In this document: positions 14,745 to 21,747 of the stretch, piece after piece
Layout of the letters: every line of letters begins with the position of its first letter
How positions within the stretch are numbered: position 1 is the stretch's first letter
Source of the DNA: Nitrospirota bacterium
GTDB taxonomy: Bacteria > Nitrospirota > Thermodesulfovibrionia > Thermodesulfovibrionales > JdFR-88
Reading direction: 5' to 3'
Assembly (NCBI GenBank): GCA_021812785.1
Contig: JAKAMR010000014.1
Coordinates: 1-35,182 of the forward strand
DNA: 35,182 nucleotides
The notes under the pieces: model-generated
Seen by the model: the letters and a program-made list of their open reading frames with translations, nothing else
Told to the model about the DNA's origin: nothing
Databases searched by the model: none
Position numbers and translations under genes: made by a program

Positions 14745-15544
14745 TAAAACTCCTTCATCACGCCCTCAAAGTGGAGCGTTACGTTATTGGTGGCCCCGGA
14801 AAGGTCCACTATGTTCATCCAAAATGAGGAAAGCGCCGGTATGTATATGGGCTGTAAAAGCTGGTTGTAGCCCGCGATATTGCCCGTCAGATTGTCCAGA
14901 TGAATAGGGCTGTTCTGGAGGTCCATTCCGGACCCGCCCGCGTTCATCTCGATAGTTGCCGCGCCGGTCCTTATCGCCAGTATCTTTGTAATGAAAAGGT
15001 CCCTTCGCGCCGGGGCGGCGATTGAGGGCTGTGCGTTGCCATTGGCCGCGATGCCCAGGGAATAGGCGGGCACCGTCCAGTGCTGTTCTCCGCCTTCTTT
15101 GTATTTGCGGCCTCTCATTACCCACGGGGGCACGCCTGGCATGTCCTTTACTCCGTGCATGCACAAGCGCACGTTATTCTGAGCGCCGGAAAAATCCGCC
15201 ATCTTCGCGGTAAAGGATGTGTTGGCCGGTATCGGTATCGGCTTCGCCAGATTTTTAAGGATAAGCGCATTCCCGCCCGCCCCTAAATTCAGGAGCTGTC
15301 CGCAGTAAAGCCTTGCGTCCAGGCCGGGATCGTCATTGAAGGTTTTTCCCGTGGAATCCTTGAAGTTAAGGTAAACACGGGGGTCCGTGTTCGTATACGC
15401 AAGCCTTAACGCCTCAAAATCCGCGTCAGGCTGTGATGTCAATGGAATAGAACTGAAAACGCTTGCCGTAGGCGCCGCGTTTGCCGTTCCAGCGGCCAAA
15501 GGCAGGGCATTGAAGTTATACCAGAAAGGCATTTTCCACGACAT
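14744..15544 (-). CDS. 266-aa beta-rich protein with an internal duplication, candidate second capsid protein
   Basis: The start is ATG 15544 (MSWKMPFWYN), set by GGAGGAGG 9 nt upstream. Two halves look related: the first contains LILKNLAKPIPIPANTSFTA...FSGAQNNVRLCMHGVK, the second FITKILAIR...LLQPIYIPALSSFWM...LSGATNNVTLHFEGV. Each has the 'strand - PIxIPAxxSF - LSGAxNNVxLxxxGV' order. This is direct evidence for an internal duplication of a beta-sandwich domain, as seen in double jelly-roll capsid proteins, although the fold is inferred. No signal peptide and no TM. It sits directly downstream of the 244-aa protein. Confidence 0.76.
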   Translation of the reverse strand: MSWKMPFWYNFNALPLAAGTANAAPTASVFSSIPLTSQPDADFEALRLAYTNTDPRVYLNFKDSTGKTFNDDPGLDARLYCGQLLNLGAGGNALILKNLAKPIPIPANTSFTAKMADFSGAQNNVRLCMHGVKDMPGVPPWVMRGRKYKEGGEQHWTVPAYSLGIAANGNAQPSIAAPARRDLFITKILAIRTGAATIEMNAGGSGMDLQNSPIHLDNLTGNIAGYNQLLQPIYIPALSSFWMNIVDLSGATNNVTLHFEGVMKEF

Positions 15545-15627
15545 AGGTTGTAACCTCCTCCCCTTTGGTAGGGGCATTATCTTTTTTATGCAGCGGAGGG
15601 CGTTGCCGCCCCCCGCCATGAAAACAA

Positions 15628-16362
15628 CTACTGTTTCGGCCTTATCCTGTACCCGAGGAACTGGAAGAAAAGGTCCATCGGATTGCTGCTGGAAAGCGCC
15701 GTGCCGTCACAAGTCACGTTGGCGTAGAAGCCTACGCCCATGCCTATCAGGTAAGGCGGGTCCATAGGCCTGCTGGACGTGAGTTTGCCCTCGCCGTATC
15801 CGCCAGGGCCTCCTATCACGTGCTCCGTGGCGGCGGTCTGTCCGTACATGGCAACAGCCATGGACCCTTTCTGAGAAAACGGGGAAGGGACATTCATCAG
15901 GAAATCGTTGCCGTATTCCTTATTGATGAATTTCACCGTAAGGGAGGACCCGCCGGCTATCTTCGCCATATCGTCCTGGTAATTCAGCATGGAGGTTGCG
16001 GCAATGCCGGTGCTCAAGGGCAGGTAGCCTATCTGCCAGCCCATACACAGGAAAGCCTGGTCGCTCAGCTGGTTGGGCTGCTGCAGGTTGGTGTCCCTCA
16101 GGTTTTTCTGCCTGGTGCCGGAAGTGCCGCTGGTGTTCAGTGTATCGCTGGCTCCGAGCTGTTTGGCGAAGAAGGAAATGGCGGTGGTACCGGCCGCCGG
16201 GTACTGCACCCTGTCATATATCGGCTGGAAAATGATCTCCCAGCTTTTCGGGTCGAAGTCTTTCATCCCTTTTACGTCCATGATCCCGGGATTTTCGTCT
16301 ATCTCTCTTACCAGGTCCCTTATGGTAAGCGGCTTGTATGCCGAAACGTGTTTCAGTAACAT
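15628..16362 (-). CDS. 244-aa candidate major capsid protein
   Basis: A short helical N-terminus (IRDLVREIDENPG) is followed by strands: YDRVQYPAAGTTAISFFAK, a KNLRDTNLQQPNQL loop, AFLCMGWQIGYLPL, SSLTVKFINKEYGN, and a C-terminal PMDLFFQFLGYRIR strand. Length and strand density fit a compact jelly-roll capsid protein; HK97-type capsid landmarks (long spine helix, E-loop, Delta domain) are not evident. It has its own ribosome-binding site (AAAAGG) and lies centrally in the late operon beside three other beta-rich proteins, as expected for a highly expressed shell protein. I call it by composition and context, not by a known family. Confidence 0.75.
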   Translation of the reverse strand: MLLKHVSAYKPLTIRDLVREIDENPGIMDVKGMKDFDPKSWEIIFQPIYDRVQYPAAGTTAISFFAKQLGASDTLNTSGTSGTRQKNLRDTNLQQPNQLSDQAFLCMGWQIGYLPLSTGIAATSMLNYQDDMAKIAGGSSLTVKFINKEYGNDFLMNVPSPFSQKGSMAVAMYGQTAATEHVIGGPGGYGEGKLTSSRPMDPPYLIGMGVGFYANVTCDGTALSSSNPMDLFFQFLGYRIRPKQ

Positions 16363-16414
16363 CTTTGTTTACCTTTTCTCTTCCCGGTCCGGTATGCGGT
16401 GCCCGGGGTTGTGG

Positions 16415-16972
16415 TTATTGGTTGATACCGCCGCCAAACGTCACGTCGCTCTCGTCCAGGTACGCGCCCAGTGGCCTGCTGGCTACCGGGGCTTGCATCA
16501 CGCCAGGCGCGGCAAGGGCCTTCAGGTGCGTGCCCTGGGGCACTGCGATCGGAACAATGCCCTGCGGGGTAGCTGCCGCTATCACGGCCTTTTTAAGGAC
16601 GTACTGCCTCAGCGCGTCCACGCCGATCACTACCACGCTGCCCAGCGCGAAGGCCGCGCCGGTGCCTCTGCGGATCTTGTTGGCCACAAAGTAGCCGCCA
16701 ACCGCAGTAAGGCCGGAGTACAGATACTTCTTTTCCACTGTGTCCGCCTTCAGGAACGTAGGTACAACAGCGGTAAGCCCGCCGCCTATAAGCCCCATTG
16801 CTATCTGCATGGGGGTCATGCCCAGCAGAATGGGATTGCTCCTGCGGTTATTCCTTTTGTGCCTCCTGCCGTGGGGATTGCTCTTCCTGTGCGCCCAGCC
16901 GCGCTTGGCGGCCGCTCTCCGGGCAGATTTGCTCTCCGGATTGCGTTTCCTTTTCGTCTTGGTGTGTGCCAT
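16415..16972 (-). CDS. Basic, NP-motif-rich multi-TM protein
   Basis: A 185-residue protein from ATG 16972, preceded by a strong GGAGGTG. The frame stays open upstream to 17131, and a second Shine-Dalgarno (AAAGGAGGG) precedes a TTG at 17110, so a form with 46 extra, very basic residues is possible. The first ~50 residues are Lys/Arg-rich with KRNPES, KSNPHG and RSNPIL. Three hydrophobic segments follow (about 53-72, 84-97, 105-122). The C-terminal ~45 residues are Pro/Ala/Gly-rich. A basic head on a membrane protein would suit linking DNA to an internal virion membrane; that is inference. Confidence 0.75.
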   Translation of the reverse strand: MAHTKTKRKRNPESKSARRAAAKRGWAHRKSNPHGRRHKRNNRRSNPILLGMTPMQIAMGLIGGGLTAVVPTFLKADTVEKKYLYSGLTAVGGYFVANKIRRGTGAAFALGSVVVIGVDALRQYVLKKAVIAAATPQGIVPIAVPQGTHLKALAAPGVMQAPVASRPLGAYLDESDVTFGGGINQ

Positions 16973-17133
16973 TGAACTGACACCTCCTTTCGTTTGTACG
17001 TTTTTTCTTTTCCGTTTAACGCCGTTCCGCTTGCGCCCGGCCTTTTTGCCGCGCGGGTTCTTCATGAACGGCTCTTTACTCCCGAAATGTCCGGCTTTCA
17101 AAATCGCCAACTCTCTCAACCCTCCTTTCACGG

Positions 17134-17179
17134 ACCAAATAAAAAAGGCCGGTCCGGGATCTCTCCCAAACCGGCCTTT
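17134..17179 (-). terminator. Rho-independent terminator inside the late region
   Basis: On the minus strand, AAAGGCCGGT (17179-17170) pairs with ACCGGCCTTT (17153-17144) and is followed by TTTATTTGG. It separates the genes at 17224-21385 from the capsid and lysis genes. Partial termination would set different expression levels; otherwise a promoter should lie between it and 17110. Confidence 0.85.
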
Positions 17180-17223
17180 GCTCTCGCGTACCCTGAGAAT
17201 TAAGCCCTTATGTCAAATGCCGC

Positions 17224-17346
17224 TTACTTCATCGCATCCAGCTCCGCCAGATCGTCCAGCGCGGAATGTATGACCTTCTTTGCGGCGGTAATAGCCTTAA
17301 GCCCTTCAACCAGCAACTTTTTTGCCTTCGCCGTTTTAGCGGTCAT
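17224..17346 (-). CDS. 40-aa Lys/Ala-rich helical peptide
   Basis: An ATG at 17346 lies 12 nt after the stop of the upstream basic protein, and the frame ends with TAA at 17224. The peptide (MTAKTAKAKKLLVEGLKAI..., ending ELDAMK) is predicted to be one or two amphipathic helices with a basic first half and an acidic second half. Its Shine-Dalgarno is weak, so translational coupling is likely. A terminator follows it by 45 bp. Function unknown; a small DNA-condensing or membrane-active peptide is possible. Confidence 0.6.
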   Translation of the reverse strand: MTAKTAKAKKLLVEGLKAITAAKKVIHSALDDLAELDAMK

Positions 17347-17357
17347 TGCCGTTTTCT

Positions 17358-17912
17358 TTACTGTTGATACAGGTCCCACAGATCGTTCCTCTTGTTTAAT
17401 GCAAGCAGCGTCCTGGTTTCCAGCTTGTATGAATCGCCATCCGGCAGCGTGATCACCGCGCCCGCGGGAAGGCCGTACAGTTTGGTCCCCTCTCTTTTGA
17501 ATTCGTGGATAAACGGCTCGCCCTGATAATGGGCGCCCTGCCCCTTCACGGCTGATATGTCCAGCACCTGGCCGTATATCTCCACCATGGATTTAATGGA
17601 GTCCGCGGGATTGCGCCTGCCCTTACGGGGATTGCCCAGTAAAAGCAAAGTGCCCGGATTTTTCTTCCTGGCCTGTTTCCGCGATGCGGGCTTTTTCTTT
17701 GCCGGGGTTTTTTTCTTTGCCGCCTTTTTCGGGTTCGCCTTTTTTCTGGAAGTCATTCCGGCTTGCCCGGAATCTTTCTTGCCTTTAAGAAACTCCTTTT
17801 TGGCCGCTGCCCATGCCTCTTTAAGCCCCATGCCCTTGGCCCGGTATTTCGGCGTCAGCTTCATGATGGCCTGGCTTTGCTTCAGGGCCGCCTGCTGTTT
17901 TGCGCTAGACAT
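17358..17912 (-). CDS. Histone-H1-like basic protein with C-terminal globular domain
   Basis: A 184-residue protein. Residues 1-50 are helical (MGLKEAWAAAKKEFLKGKK). Residues 53-104 are extremely Lys/Arg/Pro/Ala-rich with NP motifs (RKKANPKK, ARKKNPGT, LLGNPRKG, GRRNPADS). The C-terminal ~80 residues form a globular domain (MVEIYGQVLDI, GAHYQGEPFIHEF, KLYGLPAGAVITLPDGDSYKL, NDLWDLYQ). The C-terminal domain resembles one I associate with uncharacterised phage-like proteins. The basic tract suggests nucleic-acid binding or condensation in the particle. It overlaps the upstream gene by 8 nt. Confidence 0.76.
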   Translation of the reverse strand: MSSAKQQAALKQSQAIMKLTPKYRAKGMGLKEAWAAAKKEFLKGKKDSGQAGMTSRKKANPKKAAKKKTPAKKKPASRKQARKKNPGTLLLLGNPRKGRRNPADSIKSMVEIYGQVLDISAVKGQGAHYQGEPFIHEFKREGTKLYGLPAGAVITLPDGDSYKLETRTLLALNKRNDLWDLYQQ

Positions 17913-18117
17913 TAAAAAGCCTCCTTAACGCCTTATCGGCGTGCTTTAAAGCTATTTCACCCAGGGCGTTAAACGCTTCGTCCTTGAAGCTGACGGGGGC
18001 GGTCCGCCGTGATCCGGCAGTTACCGCGCTTCCCTTATTGCCCGCCTTTTTAAAGACAGGCCTGTAAACGCCCTGGGCGTCTCTTTTCATTTCAATGGTC
18101 TCGCTCATTTCACTCAT
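17905..18117 (-). CDS. 70-aa late-operon protein of unknown function
   Basis: It starts at ATG 18117 inside the upstream stop (ATGA overlap). The N-terminus is acidic/polar (MSEMSETIEMKRD), the middle is Lys/Gly/Ala-rich, and the C-terminal helix (FNALGEIALKHADKALRRLFNV) is amphipathic and basic. There is no TM. No family recognised; position suggests a small virion or assembly protein. Confidence 0.65.
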   Translation of the reverse strand: MSEMSETIEMKRDAQGVYRPVFKKAGNKGSAVTAGSRRTAPVSFKDEAFNALGEIALKHADKALRRLFNV

Positions 18118-18614
18118 AGCTTCCTCAGAAGGATAAGTGCAATCACTCCAGCGGCTATGTACGGAATGTAAACTGTCCAATCTCCGCCTAAATTAGTTGA
18201 AAGTTTGCCCATCGGTTCGATATCAGCCACTTCAAAATGCCCGCCAAAACCCATAACACCGGCGTATTTTAGATTCATTACGCCTATAATGTCCTGCGCG
18301 ATTTCCTCGATATCCGCACCGTTCAAAGGCCTCACCGTAAATTTATAAATGCCCGCCAGATAGTGATAATTAAACCCGAGGATTTGTGCCACTCCGGCAA
18401 GTTTCCCGCTTAAGACGGACTTCAGATCTTCCGTGTTCTGAAAACTGAAAATCAAAATACTATTCAGTCCTGTCCCCTTAATGTAAATATCATAAGCAAC
18501 GGACTTAGGTATAACTTTGTTTATTACGGGCGCGGTCACCGTGAGTTTAGGATGAAAAGCAAAATCCTCCGCGGAGCTGATCCCTGGCGCCAGAGCGTTG
18601 GCCGCGGCGTTCAC
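18114..18614 (-). CDS. Tail-anchored 166-aa late protein
   Basis: It starts at GTG 18614, overlapping the upstream stop (GTGA), with AAGGCGG upstream; an in-frame start at 18671 lies well inside the neighbouring gene. The body (about 25-135) is an alpha/beta mix: KLTVTAPVINKVIPKSVAYDIYIKG, ILIFSFQNTEDLKSVLSG, LGFNYHYLAGIYKFTVRPLNG, IEEIAQDIIGVMN. It ends in a TM (YIPYIAAGVIALILL) and RKL. The locally AT-richer sequence suggests a different origin from its neighbours. The family is unknown; virion membrane protein is inferred. Confidence 0.74.
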   Translation of the reverse strand: MNAAANALAPGISSAEDFAFHPKLTVTAPVINKVIPKSVAYDIYIKGTGLNSILIFSFQNTEDLKSVLSGKLAGVAQILGFNYHYLAGIYKFTVRPLNGADIEEIAQDIIGVMNLKYAGVMGFGGHFEVADIEPMGKLSTNLGGDWTVYIPYIAAGVIALILLRKL

Positions 18615-19123
18615 AGTTCCGCCTTCTTTCCGGACATCAGCCACAATGCCGCCGCGCCGCCAACAAGCCAAAGCCAGGCGGGAATGGCCACGCCTTTAAC
18701 CGGGTACTGCTTAAGCTCCCTTGAAAGAGTATCCGGGCCGCTGCCCGATGGATAGTAATACCCGCTTTTCGGCTGATAGGCGTTTCCCGCGCCCGGCTTG
18801 CCTGTGTAATAAGTTTCACCGATGTCTTTTTGCTGCTGCAGGTACATCTGCGTATCGGCTAATAGCGCATCGATTTCCGGCTTTAAAATCTGGATGTCTA
18901 TCTCCGCCTGCACGGGGCTTTCGCTCTGCGTCCTCTGCACGATAGGCGCCAGGGCGTCATAACGTGCCATAAGCGCCGCTATCTCCGCGCTGGTATAGGG
19001 GAAGCTGCTCAGGATGGCCTTCACCTGCGTAAAGCGCGCCGTGATATTGGCTATCTCCGCCGCAAGAAAGGTGTTTACCGCCGCAGTTATCAGACTTTCG
19101 TTTTGCTGGTCAGAGCCAAACAT
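18611..19123 (-). CDS. Tail-anchored helical 170-aa late protein
   Basis: Residues 5-95 form long helices (LITAAVNTFLAAEIANITARF, AEIAALMARYDAL, AEIDIQILKPEIDALLADTQMYLQQQ) likely to make a coiled-coil bundle. A Gly/Tyr/Pro/Ser linker follows (GAGNAYQPKSGYYYPSGSG), then a TM segment (AWLWLVGGAAALWLM) and GKKAEL. It overlaps the transglutaminase-like gene by 14 nt. The architecture of stalk plus membrane anchor suits a particle membrane or vertex component. No known family recognised. Confidence 0.74.
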   Translation of the reverse strand: MFGSDQQNESLITAAVNTFLAAEIANITARFTQVKAILSSFPYTSAEIAALMARYDALAPIVQRTQSESPVQAEIDIQILKPEIDALLADTQMYLQQQKDIGETYYTGKPGAGNAYQPKSGYYYPSGSGPDTLSRELKQYPVKGVAIPAWLWLVGGAAALWLMSGKKAEL

Positions 19124-19622
19124 CTTCTTTCCTCACGTAGGTATGTTCCTGCCCGAATTCATAATCGGGCTCTATGGTGTCCATGGGGTAAACCTGCCCC
19201 CGGTAAAAAATGAGATTGTAAACGTGTTTCAGCTCGTTGCCGGAAGGGCCGATAACGCGGAACCCGGCGTTAAAGCCCGCGGCCATAAGCAGAGCGGCCA
19301 GAAGGGTAGCGCCGCAATCGCAGTCCCCCGCCCATTTGCCCCAGATGTTTATATTGGTAAGAAGGAATTCCGGATCCTGAAGCATGTCAAAATGCTCGCC
19401 GTTCAGTGCCTTGGGGTCGTTTACATACGTTACGTGCCCCTTAACCCACCGATAGAGCGCTTTGGCCTGGTCCAGCCTGTCCGGATAGTCTTTTACAATA
19501 CGCTGGGCGGTCACGATAACCGGCGTCCTGTGCGCGCCAACCCTGGCATAATCGGCCATCTGACGTACAGTGCGCCAGATGGCCGATTCGCCGGTGCCTA
19601 TGTCAACCATGCCGGAAAGCAT
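19110..19622 (-). CDS. Transglutaminase-like cysteine protease-fold protein
   Basis: A 170-residue protein. The transglutaminase-like core is visible as ALYRWVKGHVTYVNDP (about 56-70), AGDCDCGATLLAALLMAAGF (nucleophile Cys101 in the GDC motif; the usual GDCDD has C in place of the second D), LKHVYNLIF (His133) and VYPMDT (Asp148). Members act as peptidases, amidases or crosslinkers. In a late operon it could mature virion proteins, crosslink the shell, or help penetrate the cell envelope. All three catalytic residues are present, so it is probably active. It is coupled to the helical tail-anchored protein downstream. Confidence 0.82.
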   Translation of the reverse strand: MLSGMVDIGTGESAIWRTVRQMADYARVGAHRTPVIVTAQRIVKDYPDRLDQAKALYRWVKGHVTYVNDPKALNGEHFDMLQDPEFLLTNINIWGKWAGDCDCGATLLAALLMAAGFNAGFRVIGPSGNELKHVYNLIFYRGQVYPMDTIEPDYEFGQEHTYVRKEDVWL

Positions 19623-19626
19623 GTTT

Positions 19627-19911
19627 TTATATGCCGGGCTCTATTTTCGCGGCAGCGGCCTTTGCCGCGGCCTTTTCTTTTTTCCATGCGTCATAAGCGG
19701 ACTGCGTTATCCTGCCATCCGCCAAAGCAAGGTCCTTGTGGATAAGCTCAAGGGTATCCCCGTCAACGTTCAGCATGTCCTCTGAAACGGTAATCGGGTC
19801 CCCATCGTTGTAGTGTGACGGCATCTTCTTGACCGCCAGAAAGCCGTAATTCGCGCCCGTCTGCACGCCCCTTTTCCCGTTCTCCGTTGCCACAAATCCT
19901 ACAACCGCCAT
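19627..19911 (-). CDS. 94-aa late protein of unknown function
   Basis: The start at ATG 19911 is supported by GGAGGA 7 nt upstream, 1 nt past the previous stop. The N-terminal half is beta-rich (AVVGFVATENGKRGVQTGANYGFLAV), then come VSEDMLNVDGDTLELI and a Lys/Ala-rich C-terminal helix (YDAWKKEKAAAKAAAAK). No TM. It may be a small scaffold or capsid-associated protein; no family is recognised. Confidence 0.66.
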   Translation of the reverse strand: MAVVGFVATENGKRGVQTGANYGFLAVKKMPSHYNDGDPITVSEDMLNVDGDTLELIHKDLALADGRITQSAYDAWKKEKAAAKAAAAKIEPGI

Positions 19912-19912
19912 C

Positions 19913-21385
19913 TTAATGTCCTCCGTTTCCGTTACCGGCCGCAATGGCCGGGTCTTTTTTTAATTGCATGATCCCGTGCTCGCACTCGCCGCAAGCCGGG
20001 TCCCCCATGAAATCGTTAAAGGTAAGCTCATCCTCGGTCCCGCATTGGTTGCAGATATAGACCGAGGTTTTTATTTCCTTGTCCACCCAGTCAAAGAACT
20101 CATTGCAATAGGCAACGGGGCCTTCCAGAGTGAAAAATTTATCAAACCGCTGAAGCCCTGCTATCAGGTCCTCGCGCTTTATCATGCCGTCGCAGTAATG
20201 GTCTACCACCTCGCCGCCGAAAGCGAACTTGAGGCCGTCCAGCACGTTTTCAAAGTTCCTGTCCCCAACGTCTATCATCTTTTTGAGTTTCTTGACAAGG
20301 CTCATTGCGGCCAAAAGGTTCACGTCCTCTTCCTCCTGCGTTGGGGCGAGGGGAGCGGCTGCGGGGGCGTCCGGCGAAGTGGGTGTCCCGGCTGCGGGGG
20401 CGTCCGCTCCCTCGATTCTGGAGACCTGCGGAGCCTGCGGGGCCTGCGGAGCCTTGCCAGAGTTGTATTGATAAGCGATCTGTTCACGCTTAAGCAGTAT
20501 AAGCTGGTTGATAGGGTCCGCTATCTTGGCCAATATGCCCGGCAGCATCGGCATAAACTGTTCAAGGGCTTTGCCCAGCACGGAAGGGCCTTCAACCGGC
20601 TCGCCGGACGGATTGATAACGCTGGCCAATTCCCTGATGCGGGTTATTTCATCAACCAGGTCCTTTTTCTCCGGCTCCCGTGTCAGGCTGTCCAAGAGCT
20701 TCTTTTCCATCAACTCTTCCAGCGGGCTTTTCTCTTTGGGCTTGGAATCCAGCTTATCAAGCAGCCTTTCCAGCAGCTTTTCCATGTTGCTTTGCCCCGG
20801 ATTTGCAGGAATGGCCGTCTTCATCACATCTATACCGGCCCTGAAGGCGTCTCCCATTGTCTTGGCAACATCCGGCCCGCCGTTGTTTTGAGTGTTTACC
20901 AGTCCGGCCTCCTTGAAGGCCGTCATCATGCCCGTAACTGCTTTAAGCGACTCCTGGATGTCATTGCCCGCCGGGGCCGCAACTGCGGGGCCTTCAGGCG
21001 CGAAGACAAAATTAAAGACTAGCGGTTTTTCGCCCGGCACATGGCCGGCCCGCCCTTTCTGGTAGATAAACAGGCTATAAATGCCGGTGCGGTCTTTTAG
21101 CAGAGTGTCTTTCTGGTGAGGGCCAAGGTTCCAGGGATTTGCTTCAACAAGCTTGCGGACTTCGGTCTCGATATCGGTTTCCCAGGAGTCGTAATTCTCT
21201 ATCTCCTGAAGCATGAATCGCCGCTCATTCGGAGCGCCTTTATACAGCTTCAGGTAATAGCCTTTGGACCTTGGAATGCGGGAAAGCAGGTCAAAAATCT
21301 GGACTTCTTCATCGGAAGGTTTGGGGGTGAACCCGTCACCCCCATCCTCCATCCCTGCGCGTTCCCTATATTCGGCTTCACTCAT
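19913..21385 (-). CDS. 490-aa scaffold-like protein with C-terminal zinc ribbon
   Basis: The first late gene. The N-terminal domain (about 25-135) is alpha/beta (IFDLLSRIPRSKGYYLKLYKG, RFMLQEIENYDSWETDIETEVRKLVE, GIYSLFIYQKGRAGHV). A long central part is helical and charged (about 200-300, MEKLLERLLDKLD..., LEELMEKKLLDSL). A PQAPQAPQ/AAP-rich linker follows (about 325-355), and near the C-terminus is CNQC...CGEC (Cys445/448/465/468), a four-Cys zinc ribbon. There is no Walker A motif, so it is not the missing packaging ATPase. Its length and helical content suit a scaffold, an internal core protein or a DNA-binding assembly factor. The Shine-Dalgarno is weak. Confidence 0.75.
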   Translation of the reverse strand: MSEAEYRERAGMEDGGDGFTPKPSDEEVQIFDLLSRIPRSKGYYLKLYKGAPNERRFMLQEIENYDSWETDIETEVRKLVEANPWNLGPHQKDTLLKDRTGIYSLFIYQKGRAGHVPGEKPLVFNFVFAPEGPAVAAPAGNDIQESLKAVTGMMTAFKEAGLVNTQNNGGPDVAKTMGDAFRAGIDVMKTAIPANPGQSNMEKLLERLLDKLDSKPKEKSPLEELMEKKLLDSLTREPEKKDLVDEITRIRELASVINPSGEPVEGPSVLGKALEQFMPMLPGILAKIADPINQLILLKREQIAYQYNSGKAPQAPQAPQVSRIEGADAPAAGTPTSPDAPAAAPLAPTQEEEDVNLLAAMSLVKKLKKMIDVGDRNFENVLDGLKFAFGGEVVDHYCDGMIKREDLIAGLQRFDKFFTLEGPVAYCNEFFDWVDKEIKTSVYICNQCGTEDELTFNDFMGDPACGECEHGIMQLKKDPAIAAGNGNGGH

Positions 21386-21747
21386 ACAAGCTCAATCATG
21401 CGACAAATGTCACTTCAATACAATATAAGTTGGTTAATAGGGTAGGTTGGGTTCAAGCATTGAGTTTCGGGTAAAAAGAGGGGCATTTTACAGGACGGAT
21501 TCCGCTTAAAAAAAAGAAAAACCCGGCTTTTAAACCGGGTTTATTTTGCGTGTTTGCCTTGTTTTTGGCCGTCATTCCGGCACCGCGGCGGGCCCGGGGC
21601 AAGGCCCATTGATTCTGATGCTCTTAGGAAAGCACATTGAAAAAGGGATGTCAAACCGGCCCCGACAAAGTCCCGACATCTGTTTTAACCTTTTCCCCCG
21701 TCTTCAGAGCGGGATGCGTACCATCAACCCTTGGCTTAGTTTTTGTG
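21386..21747. promoter_or_regulatory. Intergenic region between early and late operons
   Basis: This 362-bp gap holds the early-operon terminator (21507-21542), a minus-strand copy of the GATGTCGGGACTTTG sequence also found near attR (21666-21680), and AT-richer sequence at 21405-21445 that should carry the late promoter. On the minus strand a TTATATTG stands there as a possible -10 region, but I see no well-spaced -35, so late transcription may need an activator. A GC-rich stretch at 21580-21610 has GCGGGCCCGGG self-complementarity. Confidence 0.6.
21507..21542 (-). terminator. Rho-independent terminator of the early operon
   Basis: AAACCCGG (21519-21526) pairs with CCGGGTTT (21535-21542) around an 8-nt loop. 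On the minus strand the hairpin is followed by TTTCTTTTTTTTAAG, a strong U tract. Confidence 0.88.

Noticed and set aside
15820..16359. 179-codon plus-strand frame opposite the candidate capsid gene
   Set aside because: It is antisense to a strongly supported gene and has no plausible start signal.
19913..21385. The 490-aa late protein as a packaging ATPase
   Set aside because: No Walker A or B motif; KGRAGHVPGEK has no P-loop spacing.
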